From NCBI RefSeq assembly GCF_001640805.2, contig NC_066838.1:1613530-1677529 (forward strand): a DNA stretch of 64,000 bases. The letters run 5' to 3'. The translations under genes and the position numbers were made by a program. Source of the stretch: Lates calcarifer. Its lineage: Eukaryota; Chordata; Actinopteri; Centropomidae. Below the pieces are notes generated by a model that was given only the letters and a program-made list of their open reading frames with translations, was not told the origin of the DNA and did no database searches. Positions 29,074-43,100 of the stretch are shown here, piece after piece. Numbering within the stretch: the stretch's first letter is position 1; every line of letters starts with the position of its first letter.

Positions 29074-32000
29074 TTTTGGAAAACACTTGAACATAATTAC
29101 TCACATAGGGCTACAATTTAGGGATGTAACTGTATATGGATACATTTATTTGGATTAAAACAGATGTTGCACTCTGAACAGATAATTGTAATTATCCAAG
29201 ACAGATCTTTTCCTCAGTCATTCAGTATCATCAGTAATCTAGATGAATGATTACAGTGCAAACACAAAGTGCTAATAGCAAATATGGCTTTTTGTGGTGC
29301 AGTTTCACCTAGATTTATAATACTCAATCACTGATGTTCCTCACAGCATGGTTTTTGCTCATAATCTGATATTTAACCTTGGCATATTGTATGACATGAT
29401 GGTACAAAAAAAATGAGGAGTTGATATTAGGAACCGTCTCAAATGAACAAACAAATGACCCAGAGAGCTCTTTAAAATTTTATCAATAGCTTTCCCATTT
29501 TACATACACCTAAACTTTACTTTATTTTTAACTGGTTCTTCTTGGTTAACAGTGTCCAGTATTCAGAAGTATAAAATCATGTCATATAACCCAGTAAGCT
29601 AATCTGACTTGTAATTCCCCTGTGTTGAAACCATCCTAATTCTGTTCAGTCACACAGCTTTTACTAGGACGTTTGTTATTTGACTCCATGATTCAAATAT
29701 TACATTGTTTTAATGTGAGGCAAAAATTAACAAAAAGAGATACAGATAGCTTAGAATTACACCTTAACCCAACACTGATCAGCACCACTCATATATTGGG
29801 TTTCTTGTGGTGTGAATGTGTGAATTGCTGTGAATGATGGAGAGCACCACTGGGAAGGAGAGTGAAGCCTGTGGTACTTGACTTTCCCTGAGTAAAAGTC
29901 ATTCTCTTCAAATCAGCTTTCCCAGTCCACTCTCCAGTCATTTTCATTACTCATTGTATTAGCATAGAAATAACTCTGACATGATGGAATAGAATCTTTG
30001 ACATGCAATTAGAATGATTATTTTCCATTACTGCCCCAGTGTCTTTTGAAATTCTGTTGTTGATGACTCTTTTCTTGTTTTTAATTCCTGTTGAGGGGTG
30101 AGGCAAGATTCAGTAAATCTTAACTGTCAGTAGCAATGGTGGAGCGATTACTTTGTAGGAATAACCAGTTTAAATTTAATTGTTCAAATCATCCCAAACA
30201 CATCCTGAAAATAACAATTCAGACCGAAAAGTGACTTTTTCCTCTGCTGTCAGGGTAAAAGTGAGGATGGGACGGACACTGCGGATGAGTCTAATCCCAG
30301 CAGCAACAAGCGTACAGGCCGCTCCTTCATGGGGAGCTTCTCTAAACGCAAGGTTGGCCTTTTTAATTTTCCTCTCAATGCTTTGCTCTTAGTTTTCATA
30401 TCTTTTTCACATCAGTCTGCATTTTCCTCCACCTGTATATCTGTCTAATCTTCAAGCTTCTCTGATGAGAACAGTAGACAGAATTGTAGACAGTGAAAAA
30501 TTTATTCCAGTCTCAGTTTTGCAAAAAAAAAGGTGCTTATTTATTTCCAGATTTGTCTTCAAGAATAACTTCTATAGCTGCTTCTTAAAACCCTTTTGTA
30601 GGTTGAACAGATTTCCATTGGTGTGTAACAGGAATAGCATAGAGGATACATTGACATTTTCAAAATTTGTACCAACATGAATCTCTTAAATCCCCTCTCT
30701 CCAATATTCCTTGATCTCTCACTCATTGATCATTCTTTCTTCTGCAGAAAAAGACGACAAAGCTGAAGAAGACGTCAAGCTTTGACGACACAGATACAGA
30801 TCAAGAGAGCACGAGTAGTGCCTCCCGTGCCCCATTGCACCACAGCAAGTATGCTATACACGTACAGACACATAGCTCTCCATATATGAATACATTCCAC
30901 TATTTCCACACCCATATTATCATATGAGTATGATGGATAGATGTACATTTCAGGGTTAAAATCCAACAAAAACAAAAACACTACTAAAATACTTTTTAAT
31001 TCAGTGTCTGTGTATCTATGTATGTGCTGTGTGCTTTGACCTTTGTTGACATTCAGAAAGAAGAAGACCATGAAGTTATCAAGAGCTCTGTCTGATCTGG
31101 TCAAATACACGCGGTCTGTGGGTCTCTATGATATCGAGGCACAAGGTGAGCAGATCTGTTCACTCTGTACAGCTGTTAGCTTTAAACAAATGAGCACTGC
31201 TAAACTTGATGCTCACTACCTAATCGGGACAGTGTATTTCCTGGGTTTGCCAGTAACTTTTAATTGAGAAAGGTTTTTTGATGAAAGTGTAGACCGCTGT
31301 TTTAATATTGCATGAAAAAAACACTGAACATCTCTATAGTATCCATAGCTGTTTTAAAACTTAGCAATGTAACAGGAATCTTGGCTTGCTTATTTCCATT
31401 GAACAGATCACAACCAAAAGGAAACTCTTTTGGAGTTGAATAAGACCATTTTGATGATATTTACTCAAAATATTGTCTGTCAGCAGTTTAAATCTTTGAA
31501 CCCCACTTGATAACATTTGAACTGAATAGAAGTTTATGAGCCTGATGAAGAAAACAATGCCTTTGTGTTGTTCCTGGCAGCCAACTGCAGCTGGCAGGTG
31601 TCGTCGCTCAGTGAGACCAAAGCCCACCAGGTGATGCAGCAAAAAGCTGTGTCCTTTATCCAGTTCAACCAGCGACAGCTCTCTCGCATCTACCCTTCCT
31701 CTTATCGCGTGGACTCCTCCAACTTCAACCCCCAGCCCTTCTGGAATGCCGGCTGTCAGCTTGGTAAGAGCTTAACCCAACCTACTTTGTGCACTCTATA
31801 TTCAAAATGGTCAGGCATTGAGGATGTTAACTGTTCACCTTTCACAGATTGCTCACCCTTTCACTCTTCCCACAGTAGCTGCTTGCCAGCAAATTCAAGA
31901 TCTTCAGCCTACTGCCAATAATAAAGTGAACTGCTTTGATTTCAGTTGCACTCAACTACCAGTCAGAGGGCCGGGTCTTGCAGCTCAACAGAGCCAAGTT

Positions 32001-34973
32001 CTACAGCAATGGAAACTGTGGCTACATCCTAAAGCCCACCTGCATGTGTGAAGGTCAGCACATAAAATATTCATTCACTCCATTTAGTTGGAAATATGAC
32101 ATTTATTTTTAATACAGACCCTGGAAATATTTTCATTCAGTAATTTAATTTTCAGCTTCAGCTAATTTCAGCAGGTTATATGTGAGTATTAGAAGACTGG
32201 TAAATCAGCCTGATTTAATCAGTTTTAGTTGAAACATAAAAAACAGCAATGTTGAGGAGCTGTCTAAATGTGTTGTATTGTTCTTTTTGTAAGGAGTTTA
32301 TATTCATTTATGCTATAAATGGTGATTCAAAGACCTTTTCACAAATTTGACATTCCAGGGAAACGTGTAAGAATTGAAGAATTGTACTATTACTTGCCTT
32401 TTATATATTACAGTGATTAGCAAAGTGAAATGTCACAATGAAAATTGTTATTTCGTAATTAACTGTTTAGTTTTGTAAGTTAAGGATGACAAATAAACTG
32501 TGTACTCCCTTTCTTCCATTGCAGGTGCCTTTAATCCCAACCTGGAGGACCCACTGCCAAGTCAGATGAAGAAACAGCTGGTGTTGAAGATCATCAGTGG
32601 GCAACAGCTTCCCAAACCCAAAGACTCAATGTTAGGGGACAGGGGAGAGGTAGGACACATACGACTGTTGGCATTTTTTAATAGTTGACTAAACATACAA
32701 TAAATATATACATGCCAAAGCATTAAATTGTTGGGACAAATATTATATGAAATTATATGTGTTTCTGTTAGTAGGTGTCTGTGAAATATATTCTGTCTGA
32801 AATACACATAGATGTTTGTTGTTTTACTTTAAGAGTAAAGAATCTTTCAGATTACATAAGTAACACTACCTCTCTACCACCACTGCTAACTTATTAAATG
32901 CACTCTCTTGTAGAAAGCTGGCATACAAATTAGTCCTCTCATGTAAATTCCTGGAAGATCTTGGAATTATGAGCAGACAGAGAAAAGCCAGGGAATTTGC
33001 CTTTAGTGTCTCCAGATGTAGCTGTGTAAAGTCTGATGAATTTCCTTAAGTGATGTCTCTTGAGTCAGTGTTGATGGGTCTGAAGACTACATGTTAAAGT
33101 AAAAAAAAAAAATGGGGGTTTGGAGTTTGGAAGAAGTGAGCTCACTAGACCTCTGTAGCCTGCTCCAGGAAACAGTAGTTGCTACTAGCACAAGACACTT
33201 GAATCTCTGAACTGTTGGTGGTCAAATCTGATCCTTTTTATCAGTTTTATAAATGTCAATTGTGAGTCAGACAGTGTTATACTGATGATAAATCAGGTGA
33301 GCACTCTTTTAATAAATTCTCAACTGAAAGCAATGACAGAGCTTTAAAAATGTTTTGTTAATGCTGTGTAATGTCTTTCTGTCAGATCATTGATCCCTTT
33401 GTGGAGGTGGAGATCATTGGCCTTCCAGTTGACTGCTGCAAGGAGCAGACCAGAGTGGTGGATGATAACGGTGAGTTGATGGAGAGGTGAATTATTGCAG
33501 TTCATGGGTTGTTACAAACTTCAGATTCTATATGATCAAGTCTGCCTGTTGCCATAAGAATAACCCCGTAATGAGGAATAATTTATTTAGTTTCTGAAGT
33601 TAATGACAAATAAACAGATTTTTCTAGCCAGTCTACATTTATCTAGACTTCCAACACATCACTCCATTTTTGTATGATGTATGACACAACCAGAAGTGAA
33701 ATCAGTGAGATTTCTCCACTAGAAATTAGGCATCTGATCCAGGTTTCTCCTAACAGAGTTTAATGTTAATCAGGGGATAATCCAGTCTAACACCACCAGG
33801 AGTTATTTTTCCCTGCTTGTAGCCATATAGGCTGCACATATAAGGTCAAACAAGTATCCTAGCATGCATTTCATCAACCATGCCCACTTAAAAAAAATCC
33901 CTTATGTTTTCAGAGATGTGAGGGCCTGACTGACCAGTCAGCACCCATTGTTATACAAGGGAAAACCATGTTAGGGAGAACAAAATAGCAAACTATTTTC
34001 ACCAGGGTTCCAATAGAATCTGTAATCAAACTGATGAGTAGTCAAAACGACATTGAAGATATCTTGAATTTTAGGTTTGACTAGTCTGGTATTCACATTT
34101 TGGATCAGCAAAATTGAATCGTAGATAGGCCATACAACTCAACGGACAATTGCTTAACTAACCATCTATCCGTTATTTATACTGCTAAGCCTCTGAGGGT
34201 CACAAGGGGGCTGGAGACAATCCCGACTGACACTGGGCAAGATGTGGGATACACACTATCACGGGGCCGACATGTAGAGATAAATAACCATTCACACTCA
34301 TATTCACACCTATGGGCAATTTAGAGTCATCAATTACTCTGTGGGAGGAAGCTGGAATACCTGGAGAGAACCCATGCAGGCACAAAGAGAACATGCAAAC
34401 TCCACACAGAAAAGCCCCGGGGCTCTGAACCTGGAACCTTCTTGCTATGAATTGTCTTAATTAGAGATAAATGTTACAAAGGTTTGCCATAACAGAACAC
34501 ATTTCTGACACTCACCTGAGTTAAATGGCCTTTAAATTTTCAACTGAAGAGGACATCAAAACAATTTTTCTTCCTGGTGTTAAGCTACTCTTGTTACAGT
34601 GACATTTTGGCCAGAAGTTCATCTGCGATCCATGGATTACTCTACTAGTTGTGGGGGTTAAGTTAACTTAAGTTAAAGGTTAAGGTTAAGTTAAAGTTTA
34701 AGTTCAGTTTGACTAAATCAACTTTGGTGTAACCAGACTTTAACACTCTAGTATAAGAAAAGTCATTAACCATTGGCCAGTTTGCTGTGGATGCTCTGTT
34801 CTCTACTGACTGCTCCTTAGTGGTGATTTCTATTAACTGAGCCACACATGTTGTCCTGGCGTTTGCTTGAGTGGAGCTAGCTGTGGTTTGTTGTTGTTTA
34901 TCTTTGACATGTGATTACTGCAATCATTGGTTGAATGTGTCTCTCTACTTGTGTCTGTCTGAGTGCGTGTGCG

Positions 34974-35033
<60 letters not shown>

Positions 35034-35108
35034 AGCTGTCTGTATGGGTTCTGATGTATAATTGATGAGCTCAGCTTGAGGAGAAGTGCACAGCCAGCAC
35101 CTCTCAGT

Positions 35109-35142
<34 letters not shown>

Positions 35143-37141
35143 AATAATTGATGAATGCTGAGCTCACTCTCTTAACTTTGTCCTGGACCATCTACTCTCT
35201 GTCCTCTGTCTCTCTCTCTCTCTCTCTCCTTTCCTCTCTTATTATTATTGGCTTGTCACACTCTTTCTCCTGCATTCCCTCTCAATTTTTTTCTGTCTTT
35301 TCCCTCTGCTCTCTCCTCCCATGCCCCCCCTACCCTCCATCCTCTTCCTCCACCCCTGCTTCCAACATCTCTCCGGATGGTCCCATAGGGTTCAACCCGA
35401 TGTGGGAGGAGACTCTGGTGTTTACTGTGCACATGCCAGAGCTGGCCTTGGTGCGTTTCCTTGTGTGGGACCATGACCCCATCGGCCAGGACTTCATCGG
35501 CCAGCGCACCATTGCCTTCAACAGCATGATGCCAGGTAAGACATGAAGTACCAGCTTTTAAATGGAACTGACAGATACAGATCATGTTTCTTTGGTGACC
35601 TCTAAAAGCTTTGTTGTTGTCTCTAATGTTTCAGTTATATAATTTCCATAGATATGGAAATTTAATTAACTGAGAATAAGAGAAATAAAAGGATATGGTA
35701 AGAGTTTATTAAAAATCATTGTTGCCTTTCCCTAAAGAGAAATTTTGGATTAGACAGTGCTGTTTGGTACACCAGGCTATCATGAGTAACTTCAGCAGAG
35801 TAGATCAACATTTTAAAAAATAAGCAAATTTTTATTCTTTCACAGAATGAGAATGTGGAAGATGGTTATTAGTCTCATGTATGTTTAATACACAGAGTAA
35901 GGATGTGGTTAGCTTAACACCTACACCTACAACACCTCAAACATTTATTAACCTTTACATGTTGTTTTTCAATTGTTTAATCCATACTAGAGATGTCCTG
36001 TGCCAGGTCTAAGGCTCACTGGACAGGTTGGCAGCTGTGTCATATAGGTTAATTTATATATATTCGGTCAAACTTGTAGCAACAGATACCCAATATTAAT
36101 GGACTCAGACTGGGATTTGAAAAACTGGCCAGATAAATGTAAAAAATATCAATTAATGGTTTATGGGGAAGTTACTGTAGATGCAAGAGCTTCTTTGTGA
36201 AGACTAACACTTCCAAAATATGATACCAATACCAATATATCAAACATAGTAAATAGCTTGTATTAAAGACATCTTTAATACAAGCTAATACAAGCGTCTT
36301 TATTTGTTGCCTGAACTCATAGTGCAAGACACACAACAGTGGCATGTACAGGCTTTATAAGTGACCATGTGTCCAATCCATACAGACAGCTGCAGGCTGA
36401 GTCAAGTTTGTAGCTTCCATGAGCATTTTATTTTTATTTACATTCAAGAGAAAGTCATCCAGCTTTTACAGCCAGGAGACAGGATTAAGTCGGAGAATTC
36501 AATAGAATAAATTGGAAATACAGAGGTAAGTGTCATCTGTATAGAAGCAGAAAATTTATGTGGGAGGCTTCAAATTTGACCAACCACCCAACAGAATAGT
36601 ACTAGGCTAGTAGTATCGAGTCTTGAGGGACACCATACCTTAAAGTAATAAGATTACCTGTTAAGAGAGTGCTACATTATGGACTCCCTGATTGATGTTA
36701 AATGATCCAAACAAGTGATCTGATAGACTTTGCTGGTGATGAGTTTGAGTTAGTGGCTAGAAGTAGAACAATAGAAAATGGTGTCTGTTGGAACTGGCAT
36801 TTATTTCACTTCAGATTGTTACAACACATATTTATCTCTAGCCATTTCTATGTGCACTGTTGTGTTTGACTCACTGATAATGTGGCTGTTTCTATGATGT
36901 ATTTATGTGCAGGTTATCGACACGTGTACTTGGAAGGTATGGAGGAGGCTTCCATCTTTGTTCATGTGGCTGTGAATGACATCACTGGTAAGGTAGGTAC
37001 TACTGTGGAGGCCAGCTGAAAACATTAACAGCATAACACAAATTTTATCTTTGTTATAAAGTAGAATTTTCCTGTAAAATTAGAACTTTTCAAAATATGA
37101 ACACATCTCCAGTTTGTGAGATTGTTTGTGTGAGATTGTAA

Positions 37142-37190
<49 letters not shown>

Positions 37191-40100
37191 AATGATAATC
37201 AGTCGATAAACATTTTGACCTCATAAACATATACATCTTTAAAGAATTATTGTATTGATTGGGGCATTTTACAGTGTAGAAAAAAATCAGTGGTCTCCAG
37301 TGGAAGATCAGAAACATTGTGTCTAATTGTTGTGACTGTAGAATTGTTGGAATATTAATTGTTTGGGCTCTAGTGTTAAGTGCTACAGAAAAAAATGATC
37401 AATGCTTTAGATATAGTACCTGCCTTACCAAAAATGAAATTGGCCTTACTTGATAAATGCCCAAATCTTTATTGGAGAATAGGCTTCACTCCATTCACTT
37501 CTACATAAGTTTCAGTTGAAACAGTTACTCAGGAAAATGAAAATGGTTTGTGTTCAAAAGAATATTACCCTGTTTTGACTATGTATATTGTTGCTGTTAT
37601 TCCTGTTTGAAAAGTTATTCTTGGGTCATAAATAATGCAGTTGTCACTATCACCACACAAGCTTTGGTTTTGCCTCCCTTTGACTCTTTAGTTTCAATGC
37701 ACTCAGCTGTCTCCAGTCATGTTGTAAATGACCGCTCTGTTATTCATTGTCCTTGCTTTGAACTTCCTCTTTCTTAGCTGTTGCTGTGTGCCTCCTGTTG
37801 TGATTTCTCTCTTATTCCCCACCCTACCCATTTTTTCTCTCTTTCATCCTCCCCCTCTCTGATTTTCACTCTCTTCCTGTGTCTGTGATTTCAGTGGACC
37901 CCTCTTTTTCAAAACGCTCCATTTAGAGGCAGGAAATTTTTAGGAGCCCTGAAGCTGCCACTCAAAACTCAGGTGTAGTGAGACCCAGTCAGCATCTTGC
38001 ATGAGCCACACACTCCACCCTCCTTGCTACCTAAGTGACATGCTGTTCCCCCCTACACACACCCCTCTTGTTACCCAACTGTAAGCATTAAAAACTATAA
38101 GGCCAACTCATGTCTCACATGAGTTATGATGGCTTAACCTACCTGCATCTTCATTGACCCCCAAGTAGATCCAATGTCATCAACCTGCCCAGTTAAAGAG
38201 ATGGAGAGAAGAGAGAGATGGACATCAGGAAATCTGCCAGGCTGCAGTGACTTCTCTGGTGTTTTTTGCAGAGAGCATTTCTTCCTCTTAACTCAGGATT
38301 GTTTCAGTGTGCTGCAGTGCAGGGGTATACAGTTGCAGTGCCTTTGAGGACATGTATTTCTCTCTTTCCCCCCTTTGTAATTTTATACATTAAATTATTG
38401 CATCATGCACCTAATATATTCCGTATTTTATATAATTATATTCTTCTTCTAAAAGCATACTAAGTTATTAGTATGTTTCCTAGTATCCTAGTTAGTAAGT
38501 TTTTTTTCAGCACCCCAAAACGTCTGACCTAATTCTTATCTCAGGCAGTGTGGCTCTAGATATGGAGATCCATCAGTCTCTTGGTCCAACACATAAATCC
38601 CTGCTATAGCTGTAGCTGAACATTTACTGGAGCTATTGAAATACCCTGCCTCCAGTTTTTGACCTTAGCTAGGCTAAACATGCCTGAACTTATCTCAGTA
38701 CTAAATGAACAAAGGTATATTAACATTACTGAGTTTCTCATCTGCTTCTGGGTAAGACTGCAAACAAATGTATTTCTCATAATGTTGGAGTACTGATTTA
38801 AGGTTTGTGTAAGGTTTTGCAGGCTAAAGGCACCTAAGGCAGCAGAACATGATTTGAACATGATCATCTCCTGGTAGCTTAATAATCATCATGTGCAGTT
38901 CAGCCTACATTTCCTCTTTTTCACTCAGCCAGAGACCTCTTTTCTTTATTGTCTTGTCTTTTTGTCTGTACTGTTGCTTTTCTTTTGACAGATGTCCAGT
39001 AGGCTATTCACCACAGTGGTCAGACTATTTGGATCTACTTCTTTCACATTGTTTGCACTTTTTATCACAAATAATAGCAAGGGTTGTAGGTAATATAATA
39101 TGATGCCTTGTCCCACGAAAGCTCCATTTGGTTTGGCATTTCTGTCCAAGTGAGTTTAACAGTTATCAATGTCATTGTCTGAATGTCCTCATCATTGTTC
39201 AAGTCATTTTTGCGTCAGTCATTGTGACTTCTGAGTGGTATCATGCAGCAGCTAAACGCACAGGAAAGAGCCAAACAGCATTACATTTTATTGAATAAAC
39301 TGAATATTAAACAAGTGAAAAAATAGGCTTTTTTCTCAGACAGTTTGAAGTCAAGCTTTACTAGTGATCATTTTTCAATTAACCCTTTATAGAGGTTACA
39401 AAAATATATCCTTAAGAACCTTAATTTATCATTAATCTTAAAATATCATTACAGCATCTTCATTAATTTGGTGACAAAAGTTTTTGTTTATTGAAAAATA
39501 AGCCAACCAACATGAACACTGGGGCAGTCTGTACCACATGTTTTCCACAGTATCTTTTTGTGGTTCTACCACCAGGGAGATAATTGAGAATTTTCAATTC
39601 CTGCACACAGTTTAACATAACTGTATTTAGTTGTAGAGGCAAGGCACAGCCTAAGGTGCTCTGTGCGTTTAACCTTGATAAGGAGCTTTGAGCATGTATT
39701 TGTATAACTAATATTTTACCACTGGGACAACAGCTGCTATATACAGATGTAGAGGTGCTCAAAATATCTAACACTTTGAATCCAAGTGGCATTCAAAGCT
39801 AATCAGCATGGATTACAGCAGAATGATCATATTAAAGACTATGAGTGATCATTCTCACATGATATTACAGGAAATGTCTGAGGTATATTTTTGGAATTTG
39901 TTTTTTACTTTTTACTTTTGAAGCATGCTCACTGTACAAAAAATGTACATGTATTATTACAATAATGCAGTGTGGACCAGTGCCATCTGCATTATCACAA
40001 ATATTTTTCCTGCACGACCTCTCTGTGACCTACTCATTTTGGTTTGTTAAGACTCTATGTGTGTTTGACAATGATCTTTTATTGGTTTTTTTTTGTCAGG

Positions 40101-43100
40101 CCAGAGTAGCCAGCGGCATAAAAGGGCTGTTTCACAGAAACCCAAAGCAGGCTTCCCTGGACAGCCATGCTGCTGCACAGCACAGCCGTAAGCACCCATT
40201 TGGTGCCCACCTCCTGCGCCGCACTGCCAGCGCACCCACCAAAGGCCAGCCCAAAATCAAGAAGGGCTTCCCAGAGATCACCATCGACACCAAAGACTAC
40301 AGCTCAGAGGGTGCTAGTGAGGAACGAGAGTCTGAAGACAGGGACAAGGCCTCTGCTGCCACCTCTCACCAATCCACACCACCACAACACCACACCGGGG
40401 ATCCACCAGCATCCCAACAAGCCAAGAGGTCCTGGGACCATCCTGACACCAATGGGGCTTTTCACCCTGAGGAGGGTAAAGGTAAGAGCCCACTTTTTGC
40501 TAAGGGACGACCCATGAGTGAGCCTCTGAAACGGGCCGGACGGCTCCGCTTTCATGACCCGCTGGACATGAAGCCAGGGGTGTTTGCCCGCGTTGCGCTT
40601 AACAGCTCAGGCAGGGTGGGGATGTCATCCAACTGCATCACATGTGTGATCGGCTCCAAGGAGAGTCCAGAGGCTGAAAGAAAGATTCAGGTTGAGGAAA
40701 GGCAGGGATGCAAGTCCAAAATGGAGCATGGGGAGAGACAGGAGAGAAGTAATCGCTCCTCCTCAACCAAGAGACAAGTTCAGCCAGAGCCTATAGCCAA
40801 GCCCCAGCCCCTAGCTGCCCAGCCAGATTTACAGCAGTCTCCTCCCAAACTCAAGTCCTGCACGGAGGCCCAGTTTCAGTGCTTACCCCAGGCTCTCCTC
40901 GGCCCAATTCCCTTGCCCAGATCCAAAGCCAGGCAAACTCTGGGTACTCAGCACATCCAATCTCAGCCTCACATATCACAGATGATCACCCGGTCCTGCA
41001 GCGTTCCTCGTAGACGCTCCCCCAACACTGTAACACCGGCACCAAGCCTCACACCAGACTGCAGGACCAACCTCCGTTGGCAGCAGGCAACACCACCCAA
41101 CTATGGTGCTGTTTGTGGCTCAGCTCTCACTCCATTCACAAACAGTAATGCAAATGAAAGTCTCTCTCTCAGTGACAGTAGCAGCTGTGACAGCTTTTGC
41201 AGTTTGAGCAGCTTGGGATCGCCTCCTATGCTTCCTCCACGTTCTGTCCTCGACAGCCGCAAGAGGGCTGTAGGCACTCTGCAGCGTGAGATGAATGCCC
41301 TGTTTGCTCAGAAAATGGAAGAGTTGCGCCATAAGTCTCCCATGTTCTTTGCGGGTAAGATGTATCTGAGGCAGCCTTAGCAATAACCCTGTAGCTGCCA
41401 TGTAGTGGCTGTAGTCTTCCAGTTAGTCTCCATACATGCCAAGACTACAAATATTTGGTAGCATATGATGTTAGAATCATCCCTTTGCTGTGCACGCACC
41501 TTGACATCCCACATGTCCCTGATAGTTTGAAGTCAAATCTAAATCCCAGCTTCAACAATCCACTTTATAGTTCAAGCCTCAGTTTTGTAATTTTCATCTA
41601 AGCCTTGTCACAGATTCCTGTTTGAGTTGATTGATTCCAATGTTGCCTCTCTTTGCCTCAAAATACTTTACCGGATACTACCCACCTGCTTAGCAGATGA
41701 GAGAAGTGGTGAGTTTAAACCTGAAATTAATGGAAGTAGTTTTAGCTAAGTTAGTAGTTTTTTGTTGCACATGATCTGAGGTAACATAAGTACAGAGAGC
41801 TCAAACCGCACCATTATATGATATGTTTGCCTCATTTACTACACTTCACCAGCCTACAGCTAGCTATCCCTAGCCAGTGTTACATGTTCAACATCTATGA
41901 GTAGACTTCTTTCTTGTAAATTCTGACTTTATTCTTAAACTCTTAATTTAAAAAAAAAGTAAAAATATTCCAATGATGACATTACAGTTTGAACTTAAGA
42001 ATACTTGTCAACACTGTTTCAACACTTCAACACTGAATTGTATAAAGAAAATATTCAGATATTTTATCTGCTTTATATGTGTGGTGAAACGCACACTAAA
42101 ACCTTTGAATATAATGCAGTCCAATCCACCATCACAGCTACAGCTTCTCTCTTTTCCTCCCTCACATGACATATTTCAGGAGTCCAGTTCTTGCTGAACG
42201 CCAGCTGTTCTACACAAACCCACTCCTCAGCTTCTTATTGTTTATCATGTGATGTGTTTAGCAACAAAATTAATCTTGTGGGGAAAACCAAGTATGTTTA
42301 GGGAGTTGAGTTTAAGTTTTCTGGCCCTCCTGATTTGTGTCTGACATCTGTTAGTCATATGATGCTGGCAGACACAGTACTTGCTAGTAAGCCATGTGTT
42401 AAATCTTTAGCTCAGCAGCTTTACCTTTTATCTTTCTTTTCAGTGTAAAACAAATGCTGTTTGTCTGTGTGTTGATTTGGAGTTCAGTCTAAAATATCTT
42501 CTCTTGTTAAGGTGCTTTCTCTATCCTGTTGCTGTTTCCTTGACTCCATTCTCCCTCTTCTTTCCAGTTTTGCTAAACTCCCTTTTCCTCTCTGTCCCTT
42601 TTGCACGCTCTCTCTGTTCCTAGTGCAGAATTGAGGGGATGACCAGAGCCAGGTAAACAGCTGAATGCATGCAACCTATAAGTACATCCTTCACACTTCA
42701 CCTTCACTCCACCCATCAGCCTCTCTTTCTCACCAGCCTGCTTCTCTCATGACCCATATGTCACGCCCATGCGGGTTAGTGGGGGTTTGAAATCCATATC
42801 CGCCTTCATTTTCACATATTCCTGAAATACACTAACTCATAATGACATCAGTGGAAGTAATGAGGGCACCATGCTAGCTTTGTCTGTTCACATCATTGAA
42901 TACGGGTGCAGGTCCAAACAGAGACATTCACTGTGGGCAAGTGGAGAGCACAATTCATACAACATAGAAGTGTGCACACTCACTGTGGCCTGTACAATGT
43001 TTTGAAGGGTAATACAGATTATTACAACTAAATTCTTACAGTCCCGTCCTAAAGGACTTGGACATTTGCACATTTTTTGTTCTTCAAACCCAGTACAATA

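Noticed and set aside
39965..40099. Upstream extension of the long tail ORF starting at an ATG
   Set aside because: A strong T-rich acceptor at 40099 and phase agreement with the C2 exon show this is intron sequence.
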